From the NCBI RefSeq assembly GCF_016807185.1, contig NZ_JAEVYN010000002.1, positions 1,358,528 to 1,422,527 on the forward strand: a stretch of 64,000 bases of DNA, written 5' to 3'. The number at the start of each line of letters is the position of its first letter. The stretch's first letter is position 1. A program made the position numbers and the translations under genes. The notes beneath the pieces were generated by a model. That model saw only the letters and a program-made list of their open reading frames with translations. It was not told the origin of the DNA and made no database searches. This DNA comes from Leptolyngbya sp. Cla-17 (GTDB lineage: Bacteria; Cyanobacteriota; Cyanobacteriia; Leptolyngbyales; Leptolyngbyaceae). Below, one piece after another: positions 51,032 through 60,735 of the stretch.

Positions 51032-51489
51032 AAATCTCTACAACGGCAGAAAAATGCCCTCAATGTTCACCCTTGTAGTGCCAAATGACCCCAGTCGCTT
51101 GATTAAGTTTAGGCTGCTGGACTACAGCCTGACTATTAAATACGTCTTTCTCAATTAGCTTACTCAACATAATTAAAGAAAGATAGTGAGAGTCGGAAGT
51201 CTTCGCTCGTTGCACGGTATCAAGGAAGAGAGTAGGGCAGTGATTGAGCTTAAGACGGTAAAAGAGCTACACCCTAACTCCAATGGGCAATCGCATAGCG
51301 TCTCTGTAGGGTTTTGACTCGCTTCTCCTTAAAGAGACAGGCTGGACACAAGGGCAATCATCCTCATATTCAGCAGTGAGCAAATTCGTTAGCAATCTTC
51401 TCAAAACTGAAGCCATCTAGCATTTCAACTATAAATGGCAGGAAGGCGCGTAGAATAAACTTTGTGCTAACTAGATTCAGGAGCGTTGA
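51032..51489. other. Intergenic region upstream of ccmK3
   Basis: 458 bp between divergent genes. No ORF or RNA gene seen. It presumably contains both promoters. GGAG (51480-51483) lies 6 nt before the ccmK3 ATG. Confidence 0.5.
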
Positions 51490-51801
51490 ATGCCACTTGC
51501 TGTGGGCGTTATTCAAACGGATGGGTTTCCTCCAGCGCTTGCCGCTGCGGATGCACTGGTCAAGTCTGCGGGCGTAACATTGGTCTATTTTGGTTTGGCA
51601 GAACGGGCGGAATTTTTGGTTGCAGTACGCGGACGAACAGCGGAAGTCCGTCGAGCGATGGAGGCTGGTATCGCAGCAGCTGACACGACTCCACCGGGTG
51701 GCAAGCTAGTGTCTCACTACATCATTCCAAATCCACCTGAAAATGTGGAGTCAGTGCTGCCGATTGATTTCACTACCCAAGTGGAGCGGTTCCGCATGTG
51801 A
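51490..51801 (+). CDS. ccmK3: Carboxysome shell protein CcmK3
   Basis: 103 aa BMC-domain protein (MPLAVGVIQTDGFPPALAAADALVKSAGVTLVYFG). The pore-loop region reads FGLAERAEF rather than the KIGS of CcmK1/2 or RAGS of CcmK4, and the IIPNPPENVESVLPI segment is retained. It is followed 117 nt later by ccmK4, reproducing the satellite ccmK3-ccmK4 locus of other beta-cyanobacteria, which lies away from the main ccm operon. CcmK3 forms mixed hexamers with CcmK4 and tunes shell permeability. Confidence 0.9.
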   Translation: MPLAVGVIQTDGFPPALAAADALVKSAGVTLVYFGLAERAEFLVAVRGRTAEVRRAMEAGIAAADTTPPGGKLVSHYIIPNPPENVESVLPIDFTTQVERFRM

Positions 51802-51918
51802 CACTGCCCCGCTAAAACCCAAGAAAAACCCAAGATGGTACTGAACTGTCAAAGGTCAATCGGTGAATAAACAGTTTCAGTTTTTACATGTTGTTAAGTT
51901 TGCATTAGGAGATTTGGA

Positions 51919-52257
51919 ATGCCACAAGCGGTTGGATCAATTGAAACGAAGGGATTTCCGGCTGTATTGGCTGCTGCCGATGCCATGGTTAAAGCTGGAC
52001 GGATTACATTAGTGGGCTATCTACGAGCGGGAAGTGCGCGCTTTACAGTCAACATTCGGGGTGATGTATCAGAAGTCAAACGGGCGGTGGAAGCAGGTTT
52101 AGAAGCAGCAAGCAAAGTCCAAGGCGGCACGGTAGAAACTTGGGTGGTTATTCCAAACCCACACGAAAATGTGGAAACGGTGCTGCCGATTGGCTTTAAT
52201 GATGAGGTTGAACGGTTCCGTACGGCAGTCGAGGGACGACCGCTTCTCGGTTCTTAA
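51919..52257 (+). CDS. ccmK4: Carboxysome shell protein CcmK4
   Basis: 112 aa BMC-domain protein (MPQAVGSIETKGFPAVLAAADAMVKAGRITLVGY) with pore motif LRAGSARF, diagnostic of CcmK4, and NPHENVETVLPI. The C-terminal tail after VERF is short. Hexameric shell tile, partner of CcmK3. A GGAG site precedes the ATG by ~7 nt. Confidence 0.92.
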   Translation: MPQAVGSIETKGFPAVLAAADAMVKAGRITLVGYLRAGSARFTVNIRGDVSEVKRAVEAGLEAASKVQGGTVETWVVIPNPHENVETVLPIGFNDEVERFRTAVEGRPLLGS

Positions 52258-52313
52258 GGCGCTTTGAGGTAATTCTAGTTTCTCAAACGGCTTGAACAAG
52301 GATGAGTGGATTC

Positions 52314-53210
52314 ATGACGTTGACTCAGACTCAGTTAGATCGCTGGGTGGCTGAGGCAAGGGCGATCGCGCGCACAGGTCGCATTCCTGACTACATTCCT
52401 CGCTTAGCAGAGGTGAATCGCGATCGCATTGCGGTATACATTCAAGCAACCAATGCATCACCGTTCTCAGCAGGAGACACGTCGCACCGTTTTGCTTTGA
52501 TGAGCGTGATTAAACCGTTTGTGCTGCTGTTTTTGCTAAAGCAGCTTGGACAACAAGTAGTTTTCCGCCAAGTTGGCAAACATCCATCCGATCAAGCGTT
52601 TCATTCAGTGGTGCAGCTCACTGAAGATGGCGGTTTTCCACGCAATCCGATGATTAACAGTGGCGCGATCGCCCTTGCCGACTTACTCCCTGGAGTAGAT
52701 GGCAGTTCTCGCTGTGAAGCATTGCGGCAATGGCTGAACCACTCAGCAGGAGCGCAATTGGTGATGGATGAGGCAATGCTGGCATCGGTGCGCTCAGTCG
52801 GCAATGAAACCAATCGAGCGATCGCCCATTTGCTCAAACAATCGGGCTACTTGAATTCCATTGAGGTAGCACTGGATACCTACAACCATATTTGCTGCTT
52901 ATCCGGTACGGTGGTCGATTTGGCTCGTCTCGGTCTACTGCTGGCATCTTCTAAAGCAATAGATGCTGATCAGCGAACAGTCAATGCATTGATGCTCACC
53001 TGTGGGCTATATGAAGCATCAGGAGAGTTTGCTGTGCGGGTTGGGGTGCCAATGAAATCAGGGGTCAGCGGAGCGTTGCTGGCGGTTATTCCCAAACAAG
53101 GCGCGATCGCTTGCTACAGCCCCACCTTGGACGACACCGGAAATTCTGTTGCAGGGTTATGGCTACTGGAGCAACTGGTGCGATCGCTGAACCTGAGTCT
53201 GTTTGGCTAA
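52314..53210 (+). CDS. glsA: Glutaminase A
   Basis: 298 aa serine glutaminase fold. SxxK in FALMSVIKPFVL, NPMINSGAIAL, and GNETNRAIAHLL contributing the substrate Asn/Glu; then YNHICCLSGTVVDLARLGLLLA and VGVPMKSGVSGALLAVIP. It converts glutamine to glutamate and ammonia. ATG 52314 is preferred because an AAGGA site (52298-52302) lies 11 nt before it and overlaps the alternative ATG at 52302. It starts 57 nt after ccmK4, so read-through from the ccmK pair is possible. Confidence 0.88.
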   Translation: MTLTQTQLDRWVAEARAIARTGRIPDYIPRLAEVNRDRIAVYIQATNASPFSAGDTSHRFALMSVIKPFVLLFLLKQLGQQVVFRQVGKHPSDQAFHSVVQLTEDGGFPRNPMINSGAIALADLLPGVDGSSRCEALRQWLNHSAGAQLVMDEAMLASVRSVGNETNRAIAHLLKQSGYLNSIEVALDTYNHICCLSGTVVDLARLGLLLASSKAIDADQRTVNALMLTCGLYEASGEFAVRVGVPMKSGVSGALLAVIPKQGAIACYSPTLDDTGNSVAGLWLLEQLVRSLNLSLFG

Positions 53211-53241
53211 TTTATTATTTAGATATATTTAAATACGCCAA

Positions 53242-53282
53242 GCAAGAGGTTGAACGATGCAATTTAATCATCAACCTCTTGC
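53242..53282. terminator. Bidirectional terminator hairpin
   Basis: Perfect 12-bp stem GCAAGAGGTTGA (53242-53253) / TCAACCTCTTGC (53271-53282) with a 17-nt AT-rich loop, between the convergent glutaminase and FtsH-like genes, 13 nt after the ftsH-like stop. No strong T tract on either side. Confidence 0.6.
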
Positions 53283-53295
53283 TCAAAGTGCAAGC

Positions 53296-55059
53296 TCAAC
53301 TCTGCATCAACCAGGCATTTAGACCTGCTGGTGCCTGCACCTGAGCCAAGATTGCCTGTAGCTTATCGTCTTCTAACACCTCTGTTTCTAATAAAACTTG
53401 GGTGGCAGACTCCAACAAGCCTCGGTTGAGTTGCAGAATTGATAGCGCCATGTCGTGAGCTTTGTCGATACTCTGCTTAACTTGACGGTCAATTTCTACT
53501 GCAACTTCCGTACTAATCGCTCGGCGATCGCTGCTGCCTTCCAGAAATTGAGCAGAGTTTTTGGCAAAAGCAACCGGTCCCAAAGTGGCACTCATGCCGT
53601 ACTGAGTAATCGCCTTTTCAGCTAAATCCGTTGCTTTTTGAATGTCATCACTGGCTCCAGTGGAAACCTTGCCAAAGATGATTTCTTCTGCCGATCGCCC
53701 GCCCAGTAATGTTGCGAGTTGCCCCCGCAATTCATCTTCGAGGAGCAAGAAGCGATCAACCTCTGGCATTTGCAGGGTATAGCCTAGCGCTCCCAGACCT
53801 CGCGGCACAATGGAGATTTTCGAAACCTTGTTATTACCAGGCATCAGGGCGCCCACAAGAGCATGACCCACCTCGTGATACGCTACGGTTTGCCGCTCCA
53901 AGGGGGTAAGCACTCGCGATCGCTTCTCCAGACCTGCAATCACCCGTTCGATCGCTTCTTTAAAGTCTGCCATCAGCACCGCTTGACGATTGTGACGTGC
54001 CGCCATCAGTGCTGCTTCATTCACCAAGTTTGCGAGATCTGCACCTGTGAAACCAGCGGTTTGGGTAGCGATCGCGTCTAAATCCACATCCTCACCGATG
54101 CTCACCGGCTGAGCATGAACCTGCAAAATTTGGACTCTGCCACTTTTGTCAGGGCGATCCACTAAAACTTGGCGATCGAAGCGACCCGGACGACGCAGCG
54201 CCGGATCAAGAATTTCGGGGCGATTGGTAGCAGCCACAACAATCACGCCATCATTGCCATCAAAGCCATCCATTTCCGTCAGCAATTGGTTTAAGGTTTG
54301 CTCCCGTTCGTCATTGCCACCGTTAGGATTACCGCCACCGCGAGTCTTACCGATCGCGTCTAGTTCGTCAATAAAGATAATGCAAGGTGCTTGACGCTTC
54401 GCCCGACTGAACAAATCACGCACCCGCGATGCGCCCACGCCTACAAACATTTCCACAAATTCTGATCCAGACATGCTCAAAAACGGCACGCCCGCTTCAC
54501 CCGCGACAGCTTTGGCTAAAAGGGTCTTACCCGTGCCTGGAGGCCCTACTAGAAGAACCCCTTTGGGAATTTTTGCCCCAATCTTGCGGTATTTCTCGCC
54601 ATTCGAGAGGAAATCAACCACCTCTTGCAGTTCTTGCTTGGCTTCATCCACACCTGCCACATCCGCAAAGCGAATACCCATTTTACCTTGGTTGTAGCTA
54701 CGGGGGTTACTCTTACCCATGCCCATACCCAAACCGATGCCGCCACCCGCATTGCTTAATTTCAACAGCCATGCAAAAGCGCCTGCGATCGCTCCAGCCG
54801 AAAGGATCAAGCCCATAATATTTGCAGCAGTAGCAGAGCCATCAGGCAGAATGCTGAACTCTACACTGTGACTTTGCAACAACCGGATCAGATCATCGGT
54901 TTGTCCCCCAAGTTCGGTGTGGTACTGGTGACTACCAAACTCTGGTTTAAGGGTGTATTCGATGCGATCGGGTTTGATCGTCACCCGGTGAACTTGCAGA
55001 GATTCTACCTGCTCAATAAAGGTGCTATATGCCGACTGCAAGCTGGTTTCCGTCTTCAT
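53296..55059 (-). CDS. ftsH: FtsH-type AAA metalloprotease lacking the first membrane helix
   Basis: ATG 55059 (587 aa); a TTG one codon earlier is possible, and a stop lies 14 codons upstream, so no longer N-terminus exists. Instead of the usual N-terminal membrane helix it starts with a soluble ~75-residue domain of the FtsH extracellular type (STFIEQVESLQVHRVTIKPDRIEYTL), then a single helix (~80-100, GLILSAGAIAGAFAWLL). The AAA part follows: Walker A GPPGTGKT (173-180), Walker B IIFIDELDAIG, SRH FDRQVLVDRPDKSGR, and the zinc motif HEVGH (396-400). The protease is intact; topology and substrates are unknown. Confidence 0.9.
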   Translation of the reverse strand: MKTETSLQSAYSTFIEQVESLQVHRVTIKPDRIEYTLKPEFGSHQYHTELGGQTDDLIRLLQSHSVEFSILPDGSATAANIMGLILSAGAIAGAFAWLLKLSNAGGGIGLGMGMGKSNPRSYNQGKMGIRFADVAGVDEAKQELQEVVDFLSNGEKYRKIGAKIPKGVLLVGPPGTGKTLLAKAVAGEAGVPFLSMSGSEFVEMFVGVGASRVRDLFSRAKRQAPCIIFIDELDAIGKTRGGGNPNGGNDEREQTLNQLLTEMDGFDGNDGVIVVAATNRPEILDPALRRPGRFDRQVLVDRPDKSGRVQILQVHAQPVSIGEDVDLDAIATQTAGFTGADLANLVNEAALMAARHNRQAVLMADFKEAIERVIAGLEKRSRVLTPLERQTVAYHEVGHALVGALMPGNNKVSKISIVPRGLGALGYTLQMPEVDRFLLLEDELRGQLATLLGGRSAEEIIFGKVSTGASDDIQKATDLAEKAITQYGMSATLGPVAFAKNSAQFLEGSSDRRAISTEVAVEIDRQVKQSIDKAHDMALSILQLNRGLLESATQVLLETEVLEDDKLQAILAQVQAPAGLNAWLMQS

Positions 55060-55062
55060 CAA

Positions 55063-55420
55063 AGGGCTCCGGGTGAAAGGGGAACATTAAGAAGCCAGAC
55101 AAATTTCCTTTTACATCGGACTTCTTACTGTATTTATTCTGTTTCAGTTCCTAGAAGAACGATAGATGGAAACTACTACCATGGTCTTGGGGTCTTCCGA
55201 ATACTCCAAGTCAATCAGGGCGGTTGTTACACCTGCTCAATTGGGTTTACCGCACAAGCCACTGTGATACGCTTAACATCCTGTAATAGGTTCGTTTTCA
55301 CGCTCAAAACCCTTCATACTGAAGAAGCTCGATCAGAACTCTATCTAAAGTTGTAGCAATTAGGATAAGAGAGATAGGGCGGGTAAAGTGTCATCCATGT
55401 GCCGTAACTGTTAACACCGA
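55063..55420. other. Intergenic region without a recognised gene
   Basis: Shared upstream region of the divergent FtsH-like and membrane-protein genes. A 33-codon frame beginning METTTMVLGSS at 55168 has no ribosome site or family and is not supported. Promoters presumably lie here. Confidence 0.4.
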
Positions 55421-55783
55421 ATGTTTGATTTCAACAGCTTGCTCCACTTTTCCCATGCTTACTGCGTTGCGATTTGCGCCGCATTAGTTCCATTGAATTT
55501 ACTCGCCACTATATTGACGATAGTTTTGACTGGATTGCGCCGTCCAAGTGCAGAAGTTTTGAAGGTTTCAGGGGTTGCGATCGCATTCGCTGGAATGATG
55601 GTACTCCACGTGCTGACCTGGTTTGCAGTTGGGGTCGTGATGGTGCCAACCTACGTGCTGCTAACATTAGGAACCGTTTGCTTTGCTGTGAATGCTTGGG
55701 CAATTTTGCACCCATCCAGCCTACAGCGCTTATTAAATCGCCTGACTGAAGCCGCTAAACAGTCGTTTCCAGCGCTGGGTTAG
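55421..55783 (+). CDS. Small cyanobacterial membrane protein, unknown function
   Basis: 120 aa with three hydrophobic helices (CVAICAALVPLNLLATILTIVLTGL; GVAIAFAGMMVLHVLTWFAVGVV; VPTYVLLTLGTVCFAVNAWAIL). I recall relatives upstream of DUF2232 genes in cyanobacteria. It ends 11 nt before the next gene, so the two are one operon with the UPF0284 gene. Confidence 0.75.
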   Translation: MFDFNSLLHFSHAYCVAICAALVPLNLLATILTIVLTGLRRPSAEVLKVSGVAIAFAGMMVLHVLTWFAVGVVMVPTYVLLTLGTVCFAVNAWAILHPSSLQRLLNRLTEAAKQSFPALG

Positions 55784-55794
55784 GAGATCTTCGC

Positions 55795-56655
55795 ATGAAC
55801 GAATCCCCTAAAAGCTCTGAGCAGGGCGACTCTACGCCATTGGCTAATTCGTCGATCAATTCATCTGAGGGGATGAATGTAACTTCTGAGGGGATGGAGG
55901 TCACTTGGGATGATGTCGAGAAAGAACTGGCAACGCCCAACGCTTCGATTGTAGAAGTCGAGCAACCAATATTTTCAGAGAATTCATCTGCGCGATTCCC
56001 GCAGGGATCGTTTCACGAATCGCTCCATTCATCCAGCCCATTAATGCTGGTCGAAACAGCGTTTTTAGCCAGTGCCGCTAGCCTAATTTGGCTCGTAAAT
56101 TTTTACTTTCCCATGGGACCAATCCTGCGACTATTCTTTTCAGTCCCAATCGCTCTCATCTACCTACGCTGGGGCAATCGGGCTGCCTGGATGGGAACGT
56201 TGGTTTCTGGCTTGTTACTCAGCGTATTAATGGGACCTCCCCGCAGTTTGCTCTACATCATGCCCTTTGGTTTAATGGGCGTGCTGCTAGGGATGTTGTG
56301 GCGAAGAAAAGCGAGTTGGGCAGTATCGATTAGCATCGGCGCACTTTTAGGCGCGATCGGCTTTTTCTTTCGTATTTGGTTGATTTCACTGCTCCTTGGA
56401 GATGACCTGTGGCAGTACACCACCGTTCAAATTACGGATTTAATTGACTGGATTTGCATTCGCCTCAATCTTGCCTTTCAACCCAGCTTGCCGTTAATTC
56501 AGGCGCTCATGCTGGTGATGATATTTATCAACAACTTAATTTATCTATTTGTGGTTCATTTAGTTTGCTGGTTTTTGTTCGATCGCCTCCACAACCCCAT
56601 TCCTCGACCGCCCAAATGGGTGCAAGTAATCATGGAATACGACGAAAACAAATGA
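55795..56655 (+). CDS. DUF2232-family membrane protein
   Basis: 286 aa. An acidic N-terminus of ~80 residues is followed by about six helices (LVETAFLASAASLIWLVNFYFPMGPILRLFFSVPIALIYLRWG, typical of DUF2232) with conserved Pro/Arg (MGPPRSLLYIMPFGLMGVLLG). In this family a role in vitamin or substrate-specific (ECF S-component-like) uptake has been suggested from the fold; unproven here. The downstream gene is a CobT-like UPF0284 protein. Confidence 0.82.
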   Translation: MNESPKSSEQGDSTPLANSSINSSEGMNVTSEGMEVTWDDVEKELATPNASIVEVEQPIFSENSSARFPQGSFHESLHSSSPLMLVETAFLASAASLIWLVNFYFPMGPILRLFFSVPIALIYLRWGNRAAWMGTLVSGLLLSVLMGPPRSLLYIMPFGLMGVLLGMLWRRKASWAVSISIGALLGAIGFFFRIWLISLLLGDDLWQYTTVQITDLIDWICIRLNLAFQPSLPLIQALMLVMIFINNLIYLFVVHLVCWFLFDRLHNPIPRPPKWVQVIMEYDENK

Positions 56656-56693
56656 CAAATCGCGAATGACGCAGGACACATGATGGATGACGC

Positions 56694-57827
56694 ATGAGTG
56701 ACGCTGGACAAGTGAATGCCAACGACCTGCCTGCCGTTCGAGTGTACACTCAAATACCGCAGGGACAGGCTTGGCTGGAACGTCATCGAGGAAAGCGCCC
56801 GGTTGTAGCATGTGTGTTGGGTTTCACAGAGACAGGGTTGATTCCAGGGATCTCTGCGGCAGGAGCAACACCAGATGATCGCCGCTATACCGCGATCGCT
56901 GATGCCGAATTTTTGGTGAATGGGGTGCAGCCTCAGCCTACCTATTCGCTGCCACCGCTGCATGTTGGTGCTTCACCCGTATTCATTTCGCGTGCGGTGG
57001 TGGAAGGGATGCACTTGCCCGTTTACCTATTTAACGCCGGATTGCCTCAGCCGACCGCCGTTCCAGCAATCGATTTGCAGGGTGTTCCGGCTCGTTGCCT
57101 TAGTACAGGAGAGGCTATGGAGCAGGCAACGGTCGAGCATTTATTTACCCAAGGATTGCTGTGGGGTGAAAAGTTGGCGATCGCCGCGGCAGGCAGCTAT
57201 GTCATTTTGGCGGAGTGTGTCGTGGGCGGAACCACTACAGCGCTAGCAGTACTCACAGGCTTGGGGATCGCCGCTGCTGGTAAGGTCAACAGCAGCCATC
57301 CAACCTGTAACCATGACCAAAAATGGAAGTTAGTCAAAACTGGACTAGAGGGTACTGATTCGTTGTCTCCCTGGTCGCTTTTGGCAGCGGTGGGCGACCC
57401 GATGCAGGCAGCAGTAGCGGGTATGGCGATCGCTGCGAGTCGCATGGGGGGAGTATTGCTGGCAGGTGGCACCCAAATGTTGGCGGTGTATGCTTTGGCA
57501 CGGGCGATTGTTCAGCAGTCAGAGATCTCCTGGCAGCCCCAAAATATTGTGGTGGGCACAACGCGCTGGGTTGCCGATGATCCGACAGGAGACACGGTTG
57601 GTTTAGCGCAATTAGTGGCAGTGCCGTTGATTGCGACACAATTGAGTTTTGCTGATTCTCGATTTGCCCAATTACGCGCCTATGAGCAAGGCTATGTGAA
57701 AGAGGGCGTGGGTGCAGGAGGATGCGCGATCGCGGCGCACTTATACCAAGGATGGAAAAACTCAGATTTGCTCCATGCAGTTGAATCCATTGCAGCTAAA
57801 TACCAACAAAAAAACGAGAAAACGTGA
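56694..57827 (+). CDS. UPF0284 protein, CobT-like (nicotinate-nucleotide phosphoribosyltransferase-related)
   Basis: 377 aa. Conserved segments of the UPF0284/TIGR00303 branch of the CobT family: VVACVLGFTETGLIPGISAAGATPDDRRYTAIADAEFL, HVGASPVFISRA, AECVVGGTTTALAVLTGLG, and GDPMQAAVAGMAIAASRMGGVLLAGGTQMLAVYAL. True CobT activates dimethylbenzimidazole for cobalamin; the activity of this branch is not established. The first ~20 codons overlap a GAATGAC-type short repeat region, so the true start may be GTG 56712. It follows the DUF2232 gene by 38 nt. Confidence 0.85.
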   Translation: MSDAGQVNANDLPAVRVYTQIPQGQAWLERHRGKRPVVACVLGFTETGLIPGISAAGATPDDRRYTAIADAEFLVNGVQPQPTYSLPPLHVGASPVFISRAVVEGMHLPVYLFNAGLPQPTAVPAIDLQGVPARCLSTGEAMEQATVEHLFTQGLLWGEKLAIAAAGSYVILAECVVGGTTTALAVLTGLGIAAAGKVNSSHPTCNHDQKWKLVKTGLEGTDSLSPWSLLAAVGDPMQAAVAGMAIAASRMGGVLLAGGTQMLAVYALARAIVQQSEISWQPQNIVVGTTRWVADDPTGDTVGLAQLVAVPLIATQLSFADSRFAQLRAYEQGYVKEGVGAGGCAIAAHLYQGWKNSDLLHAVESIAAKYQQKNEKT

Positions 57828-57925
57828 TCCAAAAATTCCCTTGCTTAAACATTAATGCTAAGTTTTCTTTAAAAAAACAGCGATCGCAAAGCAATAAATA
57901 GCCTCTAAAAGTTTGCAGTTTAATG

Positions 57926-58894
57926 TATAGCTACAGACAACAGTGTTAGGATACGGCATCTCTTAGAACCGACTCCATTGCTTGGCGTAAGGAACTAAAG
58001 CTAGACAAGCTGTTGCGAATGCGACTTTTGAGCCAAGCCCAACACTTTTCAATCCGATTGAAATCTGGAGAATAAGCGGGTAAATATAACAACCGACACC
58101 CCGCAGACTCAACCAATTGAGCAACGCGACCACCATGATGAAACGTCGCGTTATCGAGAATCAAAACCTTCCCAGGCTTTAGTGTTGGCAGTAAACAGGT
58201 TTCTAGCCAGATTTCAAACACGACTCGATTACAAGAGCCGTTCACGGTAAAGGGAGCACTCAACTCGAGCTCACAGTAAGCCGCAATCATATTGATTCGT
58301 TGACCCCGTCGCCCTGACTTGAGTGCTTCAAATCGCACACCGGGTTCACACCAACCATATCCATAATCCTCTCGCTCATCCATTCCTGATTCATCGATGT
58401 ACACCCGGTCGGATAAAGACACTTTGGCTAGCTGCTCTAGGAACTCTGCTCGTTTGTGCTCATCGCGTTCAAGGTAGCCATAGGTCTTTTTTTTCGACTC
58501 AAGCCCAGTTTGTGTAACGCCCTGGAAATTGTGCGAACACTGAGTTGGTCTTGCCACAACTCGACCATTTGCGCTTGGGTTTTGCCCCCATGCTGCTTGA
58601 CAAATTTGGCAAACTTGTCCCAATCGGTGATTTTGCTGCTCGTTCGGTGCGGACGAGTTGTTTTGGCTTGGTAGTCTCCGGTTTCTTTCTGTCGCTTCAG
58701 CCATAAATTGATCGTGTTGCGACTGAGTTGAAACACTTGGGCGGCTTCACTCTGCTTCATGCCGTCTAATTGGATGGCATTGATCACCTTTTGCCGCAAG
58801 TCGTAACTGTACGCTTTTGCCATAGATGCACTCACTTTCCTATAGGGGGGAATGCCTCTCAGTCTATGTCCTAATTGTCCTGGCAATAGCTATA
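57926..58894. mobile_element. IS630-family element (Tc1/mariner-like), probably functional
   Basis: Inverted ends TATAGCTA (57926-57933) and TAGCTATA (58887-58894), with further matched bases to TTAGGA. TA at both ends is the target duplication. It carries a full-length transposase split in two frames that join at an A8 run. Inserted after the UPF0284 gene. Confidence 0.82.
57946..58823 (-). CDS. IS630 transposase made by -1 frameshift (two frames)
   Basis: First frame: ATG 58823 (MAKAYSYDLRQKVINAIQLDGMKQSEAAQVFQLSRNTINLWLKRQ), helix-turn-helix DNA binding, ending about 40 nt past GLSRKKR. Second frame: from the A8 run (58487-58494, minus strand AAAAAAAAG), KKKTYGYLERDEHKRAEFLEQL, then DDE motifs YIDESGMDEREDYGYGW, LILDNATFHHGG and LPAYSPDFNRIEKCWAWLK. 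A -1 slip on A-AAA-AAA joins both parts without other lesions. The related mariner-type ISY100 is reported to use such a shift. Confidence 0.85.
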
Positions 58895-59163
58895 GCCCTC
58901 ATATGTCACTCTAGTTAAAGTAAAATCCAGGCAAAACGCTGAAAGTCTTTCACCGACTGCTGTCTGGTATATACGCTTCATTGTCAAATGTTTTGAAATA
59001 TCGGAAATAAGCTGCGTATGCTAGACTCAAGCCGTATAGAAGCTTCAGCATTTTTGATTAAATTTGCTTTTCCGAAAGTGATTCAAGAGGGATAGGGTTT
59101 GATCTGATTTCATCAAAAAATAGCTAATAAAAATCGACTGCTGAAGGACAGTGTGAGATGAAC

Positions 59164-59529
59164 TTAGTGAATTCGCTGGGCGACTAACTGATCTTCCAAA
59201 GCAGCCATTCGGCTGTATGCAGCAGTGAGTTGAGCCGTTAACCGCTGAATCTGAATTTCGGGAGAGAGTTGACGCTCAGCTGTTTGAAAAGAAGCATCCA
59301 GATCATGATCAACCAACACATCCTTATGTTCCATGGTCGATTCAAACTTACTTTGAATTCGATAAGAGCGACTTCTCAAAGCCATTTCCGCGCCAAAACG
59401 ATTGGCCTGATCTGGTTTTTGACATGCTGACACCACTTCGTCAACGCGATCGCTCAACTGTTCAATCAGTTGATATAATCCATCAACTTTGGTATTCAAT
59501 ACGCTTAACTGCTGTTGCAGGGTGTCCAT
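59164..59529 (-). CDS. Coiled-coil hypothetical protein
   Basis: 121 aa with heptad-rich ends (DTLQQQLSVLNTKVDGLYQLIEQLSDRVDEVVSAC, ~2-36; PEIQIQRLTAQLTAAYSRMAALEDQLVAQ, ~90-118). No catalytic motif or membrane helix. Intact and flanked by two IS elements; function unknown. Confidence 0.7.
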   Translation of the reverse strand: MDTLQQQLSVLNTKVDGLYQLIEQLSDRVDEVVSACQKPDQANRFGAEMALRSRSYRIQSKFESTMEHKDVLVDHDLDASFQTAERQLSPEIQIQRLTAQLTAAYSRMAALEDQLVAQRIH

Positions 59530-59660
59530 GTCTGTCTCAAATTATCTAAATAGTTGTCGCATCTATCTTAAGCACTGATGTTGATTCAAATTCAGTTATT
59601 CCTGAATCATTTAACGTTTAATCGGCAAGCGAACTATTGAATAGTTGATAACTAGTTAAC

Positions 59661-60735
59661 AGGAGTTACGCAAAAGTCATTTGAACAGATGGATGCTTGA
59701 GTTGGGCCATCAAGTAATCTGAGAGCATCCCATACTTAATCTGATAAACCGTTCTACTGGTCTGATAAGCGATCGCTTTGAGGCGACCCCAAACGAGCAA
59801 GGCACAGGCAATATGATTGCGCTGAATCTGCGCTTTACGGCATTGACAAGCTTCCACTCCAGTCGACTGCTTGAGTTCACGGTGAAACTCCTCAATCTTC
59901 CAAGGGATGCCACACTCATCTTGAACCGCATCCGTAGAAGATTGAGTTAAGTCGTTGGTCACGACAAACTCTGTCCTGTTGGTAGAAACAGTAACCCGGA
60001 ATAGTTTCACCTTCTTGTCTTGAGTAAATCCTCGAATTTTTATGAGCTTGCCTTGCTCTAACTCCTGGTCACTCCAGCCCAGTTCATCCACTCGCTGATA
60101 GGGCGCAGTGCCGCCACTATCATCTACGCGCCGATTCGTTTTGAGCGGACAGTAGTATACCTTCCCCGGTTGGTCAATCTGCGCCATCATTTTTTGAGTC
60201 GCATACCAGCTATCCATCAACACCTTTGTAAAGGGTAGCTGCTTGCTATACACCACTCCATTAAGCATTTGAGCGACATGGTCAAGCTTGCTGTGTCCAT
60301 CCCCATCGCTCTTCATACAAGCGATAATCAATTACCCAAAATTGCCCAGTTTCTCCATTGACGTATACGCAACTCACTAGCCCAATGCCCCGAATCACTC
60401 GATGTTCGTTGCCGCTGTATTGCCGCCGTGTCAGTTCAATTGATGCCGAATAGCGTTTGTCCAATACCGTATCGTCGAATAGGATATAAGCATTCTCAGA
60501 CTCTTGCAGCGATGGTTTCACGTTATCCCACAACAGACGCGGAGTCAGTTTCTCGCCTCGCAAGTAGCGGTTGATCCGGTCATGGCTAATCTCATCAAGA
60601 TGGTCAGCCAGGTTAGTCACGGTGTAGTTGATAGGGCTGCTCAGCAGATATTGGCAGTAGTCAAGTTTAGTGAAGCTCATTCTTCTTGTTTAAGCGTTCT
60701 CTTATTTTGCCTCATCCCCTCCCTGCGTAAGTCCT
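59661..60735. mobile_element. Second IS4/IS701-like element (defective)
   Basis: 1,075 bp with ends AGGAGTTACGC (59661-59671; one mismatch) and GCGTAAGTCCT (60725-60735), the same as the copy at 33738-34825. The transposase is frameshifted. It has replaced the C-terminal part of an IS630 gene on its right. Confidence 0.85.
59666..60680 (-). pseudogene. Frameshifted IS4/IS701-like transposase
   Basis: Starts MSFTKLDYCQYLLSSPINYTVTNLADHLDEISHDRINRYL. Near 60305 the frame breaks (WVIDYRLYEERWGWTQQA-stop), while the continuation (GDGHSKLDHVAQMLNGVVYSKQLPFTKVLMDSWYATQ ... QMTFA) lies one frame away. A one-base change in GAAGAGCGATGG is responsible. Apart from this, it aligns over its whole length with the intact 339-aa copy. 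Confidence 0.88.

Noticed and set aside
55168..55269. 33-codon frame METTTMVLG...
   Set aside because: No ribosome site, no hydrophobic or conserved feature.
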